Shown here one piece after another: positions 1 to 8,871 of a DNA stretch of 64,000 nucleotides (positions are counted from its first letter, which is position 1; every line of letters begins with the position of its first letter). Origin of the DNA: Candidatus Binatia bacterium. GTDB lineage: Bacteria > Desulfobacterota > Binatia > UBA12015. The stretch is from contig JAQWRY010000037.1 in assembly GCA_029243485.1 (NCBI GenBank), forward strand, positions 1 to 64,000, written 5' to 3'. Under the pieces are notes generated by a model. The model had not been told where the DNA came from. It saw only the letters and a list, made by a program, of their open reading frames with translations, and ran no database searches. A program made the translations under genes and the position numbers.

Positions 1-91
1 CGTCTCTGAACCCGAACAAAGTGGTCACACGACGGTTCCGAGGCCGATCGGAATCAGGTCGACGACCCCGCAACCCCCCGATTTCACGAAC

Positions 92-165
92 TGCGCCAGG
101 AAGGACTTGAACCTTCGACCTACGGCTTAGAAGGCCGTTGCTCTATCCACCTGAGCTACTGGCGC
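92..165 (-). tRNA. tRNA-Arg (anticodon TCT)
   Basis: Reading the minus strand gives a full cloverleaf of 74 nt. It has a 7-bp acceptor stem (GCGCCAG with CTGGCGC) plus discriminator A, a D arm with AGCTCAGGTGGATAGAGC, an anticodon loop CTTCTAA with TCT, and a T loop GGTTCAAGTCC. The 3' CCA is not encoded. It lies 45 nt downstream of the tRNA-Pro on the same strand, so the two may be cotranscribed. Confidence 0.95.
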
Positions 166-210
166 GCATGATTTCGTCGGTCGGCCGCGGTGGCTCGAGC
201 ATTGTGTAAG

Positions 211-284
211 TCGGGGTGAGAGGATTTGAACCTCCGACATCCTGCTCCCAAAGCAGGCGCGCTACCAGGCTGCGCCACACCCCG
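211..284 (-). tRNA. tRNA-Pro (anticodon TGG)
   Basis: The minus strand folds as a 74-nt tRNA. The acceptor CGGGGTG pairs with CACCCCG and is followed by discriminator A. The first base pair C1-G72 is typical of bacterial tRNA-Pro. The anticodon loop is TTTGGGA with TGG and the T arm contains GGTTCAAATCC. CCA is not encoded. It precedes tRNA-Arg in transcription order. Confidence 0.95.
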
Positions 285-491
285 ATGCTCGTGTTTGCTA
301 CCGCGATTGCCGAGGCATCATTAGAAGGTTCACCACGTCGACTGTCAATGTTGCGGTCCGCTCAGGCCCCCATGGCCCCTCATGCGGGCCATCGGGGCCG
401 TTTCGAAGTCCCTCGACTGCTTCGTCCGGACACCCCTATTATGGTGGATGTTCTTGGGGCCGATACCCAGGACCCGGGGGAGATCCAAGCA

Positions 492-2213
492 TTGAGCAGA
501 ATTTCGCACCTTCTCACCTTTGCGTTGACGGTGGGGCTTCTCGTTTCCGCGTGCTCGTCGAGCGATCCCGAGCAGACGACGTCGGACGACCCCACTCCCC
601 GGGTCGAACCGACCGATCCCCCTACCCCGGCTGAGCCGACCGACCCACCGACGCCGGCCGACCCGGCGCCCCTCGACGTAACGACAGAAGGCGGCAAACT
701 CCGCGGGACGACCGACGGGGGCGTTCGGAGCTTCATGGGAATCCCCTACGCGGCACCTCCCGTGGAAGGCCTCCGCTGGAGATCTCCCGCCCCGGCGGCC
801 GCGTGGGAAAGCGTACGCGAGGCGAAGCTCGCCGGGCCTCCCTGTCCGCAGAACATCCCGGTCATGAACGCGCCCACGGGCTTCGAAGACTGCCTGTACT
901 TGAACGTCCTCACGCCGGATCCGCTTCCCGCCGGGCCCGCCCCGGTCATGGTCTGGATCCACGGCGGCGGCTTCACGTCCGGCGACGGTCGGCATTATAC
1001 CGGCGCGACCAATGGGCGGACCATCGCGGCCGAGACCGGCACGATTGTCGTGACCCTGAACTACCGACTGGGCCAGCTCGGCTTCCTCGCCCACCACGCG
1101 CTCACCAACGAAGACCCGTCCCGCCCGTCGTCGGGTAACTACGGCCTCGAGGACCAAGTCGCCGCACTCGAATGGATCGAGCGAAACATCGCCGCGTTCG
1201 GTGGCGACCCCGAGAACGTGACGATCTTCGGCGAATCCGCCGGCGGGATCAGTGTCTGTGCCCTGCTCGCCTCACCCCTCTCCGGTGGACTCTTCCACCG
1301 CGGCATCATCCAGAGCGGCCCCTGCACGACGAAATTCGCAACGCTGGCAGATGCCGAACGGCAAGGGGAACGCTTCGCCGAGCAGCTCGGCTGCGGCGAC
1401 GCGCTCGAGGTCCTCGAGTGCATGCGCAAAGCGCCCGCGGACCGCGTCGCGGCGGCCCTCCCTCCCGATCCCGCGTTCTTCTTCTCCGAAGGCGAGTTCG
1501 GGAGCTGGTTCCCGATCGTCGACGACTTCGTTCTGACCGAGAACATCGCGGACAGCTTCGCCTCCGGGAGCTTCCACCGAGTGCCGCTGCTCGTCGGTTC
1601 GAACGAGGATGAAGGGACGCTCTTCGTGGCGCTCTCGCACGATCATCTCGGCCGACCGCTCGAAGCGTCACAGTACCGGGACCGCATCGCTCTTCTGATC
1701 AGCGACGATGACGAGACGATCGACCGCGTCGAGGCACGGTATCCGCTCGACGCATTCGAAACGCCCGGGCTCGCGCTTTCCGAGTCCTTCGGCGACGCCG
1801 CGCTCGCGTGTCCGACGATTGAAACAGCCCGCCTCGCCGCCGATCACACGCCGACCTATCTCTATCAATTCGACTACCCCGATGCGGCGTTTCAGATCCC
1901 GCTGAACATCGAGATCGACCTGGGCGCGTTCCACTCCGCGGAAATCTCCTACGCCTTCGGCACGCCGGCGACGGACGCGCCTTTCAGCGACGTCGAGGAA
2001 CAGCTCGCAACGTCGATGGTCGGCTACTGGACGCGGTTCGCCGCGACGGGTGACCCCAACGGCCCCGGCGCCGTCGCATGGCCTCGTCTCGACGACAGCC
2101 GCCGCCACCTCATCCTCAGCACCGAGGTCCGCGAGGCCACCGGCGCGCGCGCCGACGCCTGCGCCTTCTGGCGCGAGCTCGGCCTCCGCGCACGCCTGAC
2201 CCCGGCCGACTAG
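492..2213 (+). CDS. Type B carboxylesterase lipoprotein
   Basis: This is a serine ester hydrolase of the carboxylesterase type B (cholinesterase-like) alpha/beta-hydrolase family, probably an envelope lipoprotein. From the TTG at 492 the protein is 573 aa. A GGGGGAG ribosome-binding site lies about 8 nt upstream. A signal peptide ends in the lipobox VSAC, followed by a Ser/Asp and Pro-Thr-rich linker (PTDPPTPAEP type repeats, about residues 25-55). The nucleophile elbow GESAGG puts the catalytic Ser near 249. NEDEGT and the late segment HSAEISYAFG, which carries the expected His, are also present. An ATG at 441 could start a longer form, but it would bury the signal peptide. The esterase at 2241 follows after 27 nt on the same strand. 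The physiological ester is unknown. Confidence 0.9.
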   Translation: MSRISHLLTFALTVGLLVSACSSSDPEQTTSDDPTPRVEPTDPPTPAEPTDPPTPADPAPLDVTTEGGKLRGTTDGGVRSFMGIPYAAPPVEGLRWRSPAPAAAWESVREAKLAGPPCPQNIPVMNAPTGFEDCLYLNVLTPDPLPAGPAPVMVWIHGGGFTSGDGRHYTGATNGRTIAAETGTIVVTLNYRLGQLGFLAHHALTNEDPSRPSSGNYGLEDQVAALEWIERNIAAFGGDPENVTIFGESAGGISVCALLASPLSGGLFHRGIIQSGPCTTKFATLADAERQGERFAEQLGCGDALEVLECMRKAPADRVAAALPPDPAFFFSEGEFGSWFPIVDDFVLTENIADSFASGSFHRVPLLVGSNEDEGTLFVALSHDHLGRPLEASQYRDRIALLISDDDETIDRVEARYPLDAFETPGLALSESFGDAALACPTIETARLAADHTPTYLYQFDYPDAAFQIPLNIEIDLGAFHSAEISYAFGTPATDAPFSDVEEQLATSMVGYWTRFAATGDPNGPGAVAWPRLDDSRRHLILSTEVREATGARADACAFWRELGLRARLTPAD

Positions 2214-2240
2214 ACGCAGAGTCCTCCAAGGAGACGAGCC

Positions 2241-3125
2241 ATGAGCCCGCGCGAAGAACAGGTCGAGCGATTCCAAACCGATCTCGCACCAGGTGGAGTG
2301 GAGTACGAGGTCGTCGCACCAGAAGATCGCAGTGCCGAGCCGCTCCCACTTCTACTCGCACTCCACGGAGGCAACGGTCACGCCGGCTTCGCCGCTCTCG
2401 TCCGGTGGCGCCTCGCGCCTCTTTGGAAGAGTGGAGAGGTCCCGCCCTTCGTCGCGATCGTTCCGCGCTCGGGGCGATCGTTCTGGCTGGACCGCGCCGA
2501 CGGCGCGGTTCGTTGGGAGAGCGTTCTCCAAGGCCCGTTGCTCGACCACTGCGCGACTGCACACGATGCCGACGCGAGTCCGGCCAAGACGCTCCTCTTC
2601 GGCATCTCGATGGGTGGAATGGGCGTCCTTCGCCTAGCGTTCCGTCACCCCGAACGCTTCGCGGGTGTCACAGCGCTCGAACCCGGCATCGAGCCGGCCC
2701 TGCGCTACGAGGACGTGCGCCCGGAGCACACGTTCTTTCGACCACAGGAACTCATCGAGAAGTTGCACGGCAACCCGGTCGACCCCGAGCATTGGGCAGC
2801 CAGCCATCCACCCGCCATCCTCGATGCGAACCCCGATCCCATTCGCCAGAGCGATCTCAAGATCTACCTCGAGGTCGGCAACCAGGACATGCTGAACCTC
2901 CACCACGGTGCGGAGTTCCTGCACAGACAGCTGTGGGACCTCGGCGTCGAGCACGAGTACCGGTTGATCGACGGTGCGGATCACATCGGCCGCACTCTCG
3001 CCGGTCGCGTCGACGATGCCTTCCGCTTTCTCGCGCGCGTGTTGAACCCGCCCGGGCCGGACCCCGAAGTCGAAGCAGTCAAGAAAGCCCTGACCGGCAA
3101 GGGCGGCTTCCTTCTGAACGAGTAG
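2241..3125 (+). CDS. Alpha/beta-hydrolase esterase (PHB-depolymerase/esterase-D-like)
   Basis: This is a 294-aa cytoplasmic-looking serine hydrolase with no signal peptide. It shows an oxyanion-type LALHGGNGH segment near residue 38 and a nucleophile elbow GISMGGMG with Ser near 123. A C-terminal DGADHIGRTL segment carries the likely catalytic His. The arrangement resembles polyhydroxybutyrate-depolymerase-like and S-formylglutathione-hydrolase-like esterases. An AAGGAG ribosome-binding site lies just upstream of the ATG. It follows the carboxylesterase closely and may share its transcript. It converges on rdgB with a 9-nt gap. The substrate cannot be read from the sequence. Confidence 0.8.
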   Translation: MSPREEQVERFQTDLAPGGVEYEVVAPEDRSAEPLPLLLALHGGNGHAGFAALVRWRLAPLWKSGEVPPFVAIVPRSGRSFWLDRADGAVRWESVLQGPLLDHCATAHDADASPAKTLLFGISMGGMGVLRLAFRHPERFAGVTALEPGIEPALRYEDVRPEHTFFRPQELIEKLHGNPVDPEHWAASHPPAILDANPDPIRQSDLKIYLEVGNQDMLNLHHGAEFLHRQLWDLGVEHEYRLIDGADHIGRTLAGRVDDAFRFLARVLNPPGPDPEVEAVKKALTGKGGFLLNE

Positions 3126-3134
3126 CCGTCCCGC

Positions 3135-3713
3135 TCAGCCCAGCTTCGGGAGCAGCGCGCGAAGCGCCGCCGCCCGGTGCGACACCTCGTTCTTCTTCGC
3201 GGGGTCGACCTCCGCGAGGGTCCGGCCGCCGAAGCACGACGCGAGGAACACCGGATCGTACCCGAAGCCGCCCGCGCCGCGCGGTGCCTGAGCGATCTCG
3301 CCCTCAATCACGCCCTCGGCGGAGATCCACTCGTCGCCGTGCGCCAGCACCAGGACGCAGCGGAAGCGCGCCCCGCGGTCGGCGGACTGCCCGATCTCCT
3401 CGAGAAGGTGGGCGGTTCGCCCGGCATCGTCGAGGCCCGCGCCGCCGTACCGGGCCGAGTACAGCCCCGGAGCGCCCCCCAAAACGTCGACTTCCAAGCC
3501 GGAGTCATCCGCCAACGCCGGGCCGCTGGTGAACCGCGAGATCGCCTGCGCCTTCTTGCGCGCGTTCTCCAGGTACGTCGCGCCGTCCTCGACGACCTCC
3601 GGCGCATCCGCCGGAAGCAATTCGAGCCGGAGCGCTCCGGCGGCCAGCGCCTCCAACTCGCGCCGCTTGCCCTCGTTGCGCGACGCAAGCGTGACGGGCC
3701 TCGCGAGCTTCAC
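3135..3713 (-). CDS. rdgB: XTP/dITP diphosphatase (RdgB/HAM1)
   Basis: This is the non-canonical purine NTP pyrophosphatase that hydrolyses dITP, XTP and ITP to monophosphates and so cleans the nucleotide pool. The HAM1 family motifs are present: TLASRNEGKRRELEAL at the N-terminus, then LADDSGLEVDVLGGAPGLYS with the catalytic acidic pair, then the C-terminal GGFGYDPVF and KNEVSHRAAAL segments. The length (192 aa) is normal. The GTG at 3713 was chosen because it overlaps the rph stop as GTGA, a usual sign of translational coupling. Longer readings would extend into rph. The rph-rdgB order is common in bacteria. Confidence 0.95.
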   Translation of the reverse strand: MKLARPVTLASRNEGKRRELEALAAGALRLELLPADAPEVVEDGATYLENARKKAQAISRFTSGPALADDSGLEVDVLGGAPGLYSARYGGAGLDDAGRTAHLLEEIGQSADRGARFRCVLVLAHGDEWISAEGVIEGEIAQAPRGAGGFGYDPVFLASCFGGRTLAEVDPAKKNEVSHRAAALRALLPKLG

Positions 3714-4513
3714 TTCTTTGCGCTGTTCTTCTTCACCCAGTCCGCGATCGCGCGCTCCTGGATCTTGTTGAAGCCACGAATCGCTGTCCATGCCGCGTCG
3801 AGCATCGCGTTGAGATCGTCTCGCTCGAACGTTCGTCCTTCGGCGGTTCCTTGCACCTCGACGAGACCGCCGGAGGCCGTCATGACGAAATTCGCGTCGA
3901 CCTCGGCACGGCTGTCCTCAGCGTACGCGAGGTCCGTGAGCACCTCACCATCGACGAGTCCCACGCTGATCGCACCCACCGGCTCGCGGAGCGGCGACTT
4001 CTTCAGCTCCCCGGAAGCCATCAGGGTCTCGATCGCCTGGGCGACCGCGGCGTAGGCGCCGTTGATCGAGGTGGTGCGCGTGCCACCGTCGGCCTGGATC
4101 ACGTCACAGTCCACATAGAGTGTGCGCTCTCCGAGCATGTTCAGGTCGAGCACTGCGCGCAGGCTACGGCCGATGAGACGTTGGATCTCGTGCGTTCGCC
4201 CTTTGATCTTGCCCTTGTTTGCCTCACGCGCACTGCGCGTATGCGTCGACCGAGGGAGCATCGAGTACTCCGCGGTGAGCCAACCCCGACCCGAACCGCG
4301 CAGGAAGTCCGGCACTCGATCCTCGAGGCTCACGGCGCACAACACGCGAGTTTCCCCAGCAGTTGCAAGGGCGGATCCCTCTGCGTGTGTCAGGTGACCG
4401 ACGTCCAGCTGCAGCTTTCGGGGCTCGCTGGCCGCGCGACCGTCGGAGTGTTCCCCCCGTCGGACTTTCGACGCCTTGGGGGCTTTCACCTGCTTCTTTT
4501 TCGCTCTAGGCAT
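3710..4513 (-). CDS. rph: Ribonuclease PH
   Basis: This phosphorolytic 3'-5' exoribonuclease trims tRNA 3' ends and acts as a hexameric ring. It is 267 aa from the ATG at 4513. RNase PH hallmarks include RVLCAVSLEDRVP, the GWLTAEYSMLPRSTHTR segment, GRTHEIQRLIGRSLRA and DCDVIQADGGTRTTSINGAY with its conserved acidic residues. The first 20 residues are lysine-rich (PRAKKKQVKAPKASK) and longer than in E. coli. A TTG at 4549 would add 12 more residues. It is the first gene of the rph-rdgB pair and diverges from the sigma-54 activator across about 130 bp of AT-richer DNA that should hold both promoters. Confidence 0.95.
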   Translation of the reverse strand: MPRAKKKQVKAPKASKVRRGEHSDGRAASEPRKLQLDVGHLTHAEGSALATAGETRVLCAVSLEDRVPDFLRGSGRGWLTAEYSMLPRSTHTRSAREANKGKIKGRTHEIQRLIGRSLRAVLDLNMLGERTLYVDCDVIQADGGTRTTSINGAYAAVAQAIETLMASGELKKSPLREPVGAISVGLVDGEVLTDLAYAEDSRAEVDANFVMTASGGLVEVQGTAEGRTFERDDLNAMLDAAWTAIRGFNKIQERAIADWVKKNSAKK

Positions 4514-4643
4514 GCTACGGGCGGTAGCAACCCCTGGTAAACACGGCAATTTTTCGGGCCGTCAGATAATTGTCGGAAAACGCTAAAGATTCGTCGGTTT
4601 TTGATCGAATTCTAGCCAGGATCAGGAATCGCCAGAGCAATCT

Positions 4644-5726
4644 ATGGCGACACCCCGCGACACTGTGACATATTCTGGATCACTATTCGCAGAACCGGCC
4701 TCTCCCCCGCCGGCAAAAGAGACGTACGTGCAGCAGAACGGAACCACACAGCTGATTGGGCAACACCCGCTCGTGCAACGAGTCCGTAATCTGATCAGGC
4801 GGGTGGCCGTTACGGATGCAACTTGCCTGATCCTCGGCGAGAGCGGGACCGGCAAAGAACTCGCTGCGCGCGAGATCCACGGTTGCAGTCTGCGCTCCGA
4901 GAAGCCGTTCATCCCGGTAAACTGCGGAGCCATCCCCGCCGACTTGCTCGAGTCCGAAATGTTCGGTCACGAGCGTGGGTCGTTCACGGGAGCGGTCGGG
5001 AGCCGAGCCGGCATGTTCCAGCTCGCGAGCGGCGGTACGATCTTCCTCGACGAAATCTCGGAGATGAGCCCCATCCTGCAGGTGAAGCTGCTGCGGGTGC
5101 TGCAGGATCATGAAGTCCGACCGGTCGGTTCCGACCGTCCGCGTCACGTCGACGTGCGCGTCATCGCCGCGACAAACAAAGATCTATCGCTCCAGATCGA
5201 GCGCGGCCTCTTCCGCGAAGATCTCTACTATCGACTCGAAGTCATTCCGGTGAACCTGCCGCCGATGCGGGAACGTCGCTCCGACATCCCGCTTCTCGTG
5301 CGTCACTTCCTGGACCGTCACAACCAGAAGCGGCCCGAGCTCGAGGTCACCATCACCGAAGAGGCGATGGTCCATCTCTGGGAGTACGACTGGCCCGGCA
5401 ACGTTCGCGAACTTGAGAACCTCCTCGAGCGACTCGTCATCCTCTCAGAAGACTCCGTCATCCGCGTCGAGAACCTGCCGGCCAATGTCCGCTCGTTCAT
5501 CTCCGAGAAGAAGATTCCTAAGCCGGTCATGTCGGAGGAAGGCCTCAACCTCGCGAACGCAGTCGAGGAGTTCGAAAACCGGCTGATCGACGAGGCGCTC
5601 CGCCGCACCAAAGGAAACAAACAGGCAGCCGCTCGCCTCCTCGGACTCAAGCGCACCACCCTCGTCGCCAAACTCCGTCGCCGCCGTGGCGCAGTCGTCG
5701 TCGAGAGTGGTATGACCGCGACATGA
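4644..5726 (+). CDS. Sigma-54-dependent AAA+ activator without a receiver domain
   Basis: This is an enhancer-binding protein that remodels sigma-54 RNA polymerase by ATP hydrolysis. Its 360 aa contain only about 35 residues before the AAA+ core. The Walker A GESGTGKE lies at about 65-72. The sigma-54 contact loop reads GSFTGA in place of the usual GAFTGA, followed by the Walker B segment GGTIFLDEI and the arginine-finger region FREDLYYRL. A C-terminal Fis-type helix-turn-helix (GNKQAAARLLGLKRTTL) follows. There is no N-terminal REC, GAF or PAS domain. Its stop overlaps the start of a stand-alone receiver protein (ATGA), so the two look like a split NtrC-type regulator. The target genes are unknown. 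Confidence 0.9.
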   Translation: MATPRDTVTYSGSLFAEPASPPPAKETYVQQNGTTQLIGQHPLVQRVRNLIRRVAVTDATCLILGESGTGKELAAREIHGCSLRSEKPFIPVNCGAIPADLLESEMFGHERGSFTGAVGSRAGMFQLASGGTIFLDEISEMSPILQVKLLRVLQDHEVRPVGSDRPRHVDVRVIAATNKDLSLQIERGLFREDLYYRLEVIPVNLPPMRERRSDIPLLVRHFLDRHNQKRPELEVTITEEAMVHLWEYDWPGNVRELENLLERLVILSEDSVIRVENLPANVRSFISEKKIPKPVMSEEGLNLANAVEEFENRLIDEALRRTKGNKQAAARLLGLKRTTLVAKLRRRRGAVVVESGMTAT

Positions 5727-6172
5727 AACCGGAAGAAACAGGGGATCAGATGCTCGGCAGCGTGCTGGTCGTCGACGACGACGAGGATTCCCGTCGTCTC
5801 CTCTCCCACCTTCTCGAGCGCCGCGGATACTCCGTCGTGGTCGCCGACGGTGGACAAGCTGCTCTCGACGTCCTGAGCAGCACCGACGTCGATGTGGTGC
5901 TGCTCGATGTGATGATGCCCGTCATGGACGGCTTCGCCGTCTGCCGGGAGCTGAAAAAGGCTCCCGCCACCGCAACGCTGCCCATCATTCTCCTAACCGC
6001 CCGCGACGACATGGAGACGCGCGCTACGGGAATGAACCTGGGTGTGAGCGAGTTCCTCGCCAAGCCGGTGAACAAAGAGGAGCTGTTCATGCGAGTGAAG
6101 ACGCAGGTCGAAGCGCGCCAACGCGGCCGCCAGCTCGACCAGGCCCAGCGTCGCGCCGACCAGATCTCCTGA
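5723..6172 (+). CDS. Stand-alone response-regulator receiver domain
   Basis: This CheY-like single REC domain is 149 aa long. It has the acidic pocket VVDDDED (residues 16-22), the phospho-acceptor Asp62 in VVLLDVMMP, the signalling Thr in LLTARDD and the conserved Lys in FLAKPVN. There is no output domain, only a charged, probably helical C-terminal tail (about residues 128-149). The ATG at 5723 overlaps the stop of the sigma-54 activator. An ATG at 5750, nine codons in and preceded by AGGGGA, is an equally good start. Coupling to a receiver-less activator suggests it controls that activator in trans or passes phosphate onward. No kinase is adjacent. Confidence 0.9.
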   Translation: MKPEETGDQMLGSVLVVDDDEDSRRLLSHLLERRGYSVVVADGGQAALDVLSSTDVDVVLLDVMMPVMDGFAVCRELKKAPATATLPIILLTARDDMETRATGMNLGVSEFLAKPVNKEELFMRVKTQVEARQRGRQLDQAQRRADQIS

Positions 6173-6247
6173 ATCGGCGGCCCACGCCTAACCCTGGAGT
6201 CAGCAGCCCGGTTGACACCGGAGCGCCTCGTGTGATGTGCCCGATGA

Positions 6248-7393
6248 ATGCCACAGGACCCCGCTCGATCATGGGTCGCCACCGGGCTTCTGCTCACGGC
6301 GGCAAGTCTGATTTCTTGTTCGGATGCGGACCTGAACGAATCGGTCCTCGTCTTCAGCGGTGAAGGCAACCGGCTGAACGCCTACGCACCCGACGCAGGC
6401 GACTTGAAGCAGACGGTCATCGAACGCAATTCGATCGACCCCGACGGATGGGACATCAACGCGCAGATTTGTTTCGACCCGCGCGCGCCCGCCGGGTCGA
6501 ACCGCTTCATCGCCGGGGAGGATACGGACCAACCGGACCCGCCCGCCGGATGGGGATACTTCGAGTTGCACGGCCGCGAGATCGGCGAGCTGTCCGCGAC
6601 GCGAATCGGGAAGCTGACACCGACGTATCAACCCGCGGGCAGCAGCCCTGAGAACTACGGCTGCGGGTTTCTATCGAACGGAACGCTCGTCACGACCGAT
6701 GTCGGCAACCAGGCTTCGGGCGACGGGACGGGGCAGCTCATGCTCTGGTTCCCGCCATTCGACTCGACCGATGTTTCGTATTGCAAACTCGACATTGAGA
6801 TTGGGACGGCGGGCGGAATCTACGTCGGACCGGGCGACGAGATCTACGTCGCGAGCGCTCGCGTGGCACCCGGCATCTGGCGCTACACGCCGCCCTACCC
6901 CACATCGAACGACGCGGCCGGCGGCTGCGGACGCGAAGACTCGACCGGCGCGCCCGTCGCCGATTCCATCACGAAGGGACTGTTCATCCCGTCCAGCGCC
7001 GAGACTCCGACGACGAGCGCCGTCTGGTCCAACGGGCGCGGCGGCTACTACGTGACGAGCGTATTGAACGGAGTGATCGCGGAGTTCGACCAAGACGGCC
7101 AGTTCCTTCGCCGCATCCTCGAGCCCCCCACCGGGGAAGGCCTCGGCCCAGTGCCCTACTCCACTGGATCGCCGTTCGGGATCGGTGTCGATTCGGGCGG
7201 GAACATCTACTACGCCGACATCGGGCTGGTCCTGCGCGACAACGGCAGCATCGGTCCGGGCTCGCAGGTCGGCACCGTGCGGCGTATCCAGTTCCGGGGC
7301 GACGAGCCACAGGCGCCGGAAACACTGGATTCCGGCCTCAGCTTTCCGGACGGAATCGGGATCCTCGAGTCGCGAGGGGAAGCAGGGGGGTAG
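6248..7393 (+). CDS. Predicted exported beta-propeller lipoprotein
   Basis: This is a 381-aa protein with an N-terminal hydrophobic stretch ending in the lipobox SLISC, so probably a lipoprotein. The mature part has repeated blade-like strands with FGIGVDSGGNIYYADIG and AGGIYVGPGDEIYVAS, the pattern of SMP-30/NHL-type propellers. There are six to seven cysteines, unusual for a cytoplasmic protein and consistent with export. No catalytic motif is recognisable. No strong ribosome-binding site precedes the ATG. It follows the receiver gene by 75 nt, but no functional link is evident. The function is unknown. Confidence 0.7.
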   Translation: MPQDPARSWVATGLLLTAASLISCSDADLNESVLVFSGEGNRLNAYAPDAGDLKQTVIERNSIDPDGWDINAQICFDPRAPAGSNRFIAGEDTDQPDPPAGWGYFELHGREIGELSATRIGKLTPTYQPAGSSPENYGCGFLSNGTLVTTDVGNQASGDGTGQLMLWFPPFDSTDVSYCKLDIEIGTAGGIYVGPGDEIYVASARVAPGIWRYTPPYPTSNDAAGGCGREDSTGAPVADSITKGLFIPSSAETPTTSAVWSNGRGGYYVTSVLNGVIAEFDQDGQFLRRILEPPTGEGLGPVPYSTGSPFGIGVDSGGNIYYADIGLVLRDNGSIGPGSQVGTVRRIQFRGDEPQAPETLDSGLSFPDGIGILESRGEAGG

Positions 7394-7594
7394 TGCCCCC
7401 GAGCGGCACCCTGCTTGCGCGCCACCCCGGTTGTTTTTCCCAATTGGGTTGAAATTGCCGTCGACTCGTAGAGTTTCGTCTGAGTAGGTATTTAGATTTG
7501 GTGCTTCCGTTGTACCGCTTCCCTATCGCAAGGACGATGTCCGCAGCGGCACGAGACCCGCAGAGGGTAAACCTCTGATTAGTCTAGGGCTTCA

Positions 7595-8092
7595 GTGAGA
7601 CCACCATTGGCCCCGACCATGGCGATACTGCATGAGATACCCTCGCGGTGCACACGAACAAGAATCAGACCCCATAGCCTGCTGCTTGCTGTGGCCCTTC
7701 TGTGCTTCGGGCTGCCGCCCAGCTCGGGCATCGCTCGGGCCCAGGAAGAAAGCGAGCTCGCCGAGCCTGAGGTGACGGCAGAGCCACGCCCTCAGATTCG
7801 GGTGCGCGGAGAGGTGGTGGAGACCGGTTGCTTCATCATCGGAGGGCGAAAGGGCCCCGACCACGAGCAGTGCGCCATCGCTTGCGCCCGCGCGGGTCAG
7901 GATCTCGGCGTGCTCGACGAGAAGACGAAGCAGCTCTACGTCGCCGTCGTCGACCGGCGGAGCGGCCCCTCCCAGAACCCGCTCATGCCGTTCATCGCCC
8001 ACCGCGTCGAGGTGCGGGGAGAACCGCTCGAGTACGGCGAGCTCCCGGCGTTGATCATCTCCGACGTCAAGAGTCTTTCGGGACCCCGCTGA
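7595..8092 (+). CDS. Exported hypothetical protein with two conserved Cys motifs
   Basis: The 165-aa reading from the GTG at 7595 is preceded by TAGGG. An ATG at 7619 is the alternative start. A hydrophobic segment ends at about residue 49 with the likely signal-peptidase site ARAQ. The mature domain has VETGCFI, then CAIACARAGQDLGVL, then a beta-rich end with HRVEVRGEPLEYG. The pattern resembles small periplasmic OB-fold-like proteins that often accompany metal or redox enzymes. I do not know a characterised member. It converges on trmJ with a 26-bp overlap of coding ends. Confidence 0.7.
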   Translation: MRPPLAPTMAILHEIPSRCTRTRIRPHSLLLAVALLCFGLPPSSGIARAQEESELAEPEVTAEPRPQIRVRGEVVETGCFIIGGRKGPDHEQCAIACARAGQDLGVLDEKTKQLYVAVVDRRSGPSQNPLMPFIAHRVEVRGEPLEYGELPALIISDVKSLSGPR

Positions 8093-8846
8093 TCTTCTTC
8101 GCGGCCCACGAGACCTGACGCGCGATCCCCCGCCACACGCGGATGTCGCGCTTCGTGAGCCCACCGCGCCCGAAGAGCGCGCGGATATCCCGCATGATGT
8201 GCGCGGGGTTTTGCGGCGAAAGAAAACCGATGCCGCCGAGCGCCGACTCGAGATGATCGAACATCGAGTCCCGCTCCTCTCCGGTCGCGGCGGCGGTGTC
8301 CGCTTCGCGCTCGGCGCGTCGCCGCGTCGTCGCCCCTCTCAAAGCCGGCGCCGCGCCTTCCTCCGCGAGGACCAGGTGCACCTCGTACGCACAGATCAGA
8401 ACGGCCTGGGCGAGATTGAGCGACGCGTACTCGTCGCCGGTCGGAATGCAGAGCAGGCGCTGACACTGGTCGAGGTCGGCGTTGGAGAGACCATGGTCCT
8501 CCGGGCCGAAAACGAGCGCGACGCGCCCCGCCTGCGCCTGCGCGACGATCTCCGGGGCCAGCGCGCGCGGGCTCTCGAGCCGTTGGCGCGGTGTCGTCTC
8601 GCGTCCGACCGTTCCGATGGCGAGCGTCGTATCCGCGAGTGCGGCGGCGAGGTCGGGGACGGTACGGCGTGCCTTCAGGACGTCACCAGCGTGCGCCGCC
8701 ATGTGCTGCGCCGTCGCGCCGACCGGCGTGCGCGGCGCGACCAGAACGAGGTCGTCGAGACCCATGTTCTTCATGGCCCGCGCGACCGACCCGACGTTCC
8801 CGCCGCGCCGGGGGCGCACCAACACCACGCGAATGCGACCTCGCAT
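8067..8846 (-). CDS. trmJ: tRNA (cytidine/uridine-2'-O-)-methyltransferase TrmJ-like (SpoU/SPOUT)
   Basis: This is an RNA 2'-O-ribose methyltransferase of the SPOUT class with the trefoil-knot SAM site. Motifs include RIRVVLVRPRRGGNVGSVARAMKNMGL at the N-terminus (the conserved Arg and Asn of motif 1), LVFGPEDHGLSNADLD (motif 2) and the motif 3 segment PTGDEYASLNLAQAV. The C-terminal extension (DSMFDHLESALGGIGFL ... RRIRVWRGIARQV type) matches TrmJ, which methylates position 32 of tRNA. The start is uncertain. The ATG at 8846 fits the family N-terminus. An ATG at 8873 preceded by GGAGG would add nine residues and collide with the divergent VOC start. Confidence 0.88.
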   Translation of the reverse strand: MRGRIRVVLVRPRRGGNVGSVARAMKNMGLDDLVLVAPRTPVGATAQHMAAHAGDVLKARRTVPDLAAALADTTLAIGTVGRETTPRQRLESPRALAPEIVAQAQAGRVALVFGPEDHGLSNADLDQCQRLLCIPTGDEYASLNLAQAVLICAYEVHLVLAEEGAAPALRGATTRRRAEREADTAAATGEERDSMFDHLESALGGIGFLSPQNPAHIMRDIRALFGRGGLTKRDIRVWRGIARQVSWAAKKISGVPKDS

Positions 8847-8871
8847 CCCCTTGGCTATAGCACTTCCTTCC

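Noticed and set aside
345-1157. Long minus-strand open frames opposite the carboxylesterase
   Set aside because: They are antisense shadows caused by high GC3 in the plus-strand gene. The Arg/Gly-rich composition is not protein-like and there is no ribosome-binding site.
2078-3532. A 484-codon plus-strand frame spanning the esterase and rdgB
   Set aside because: It is arginine- and proline-rich nonsense crossing two recognised genes on opposite strands.
5723-6172. Chemotaxis CheY
   Set aside because: It has no chemotaxis neighbours and is coupled to a sigma-54 activator. Only the receiver fold is shared.
7386-7400. Hairpin GGGGG-TAGTG-CCCCC at the end of the propeller lipoprotein gene as a terminator
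   Set aside because: The stem is only 5 bp, it contains the stop codon, and no T tract follows.
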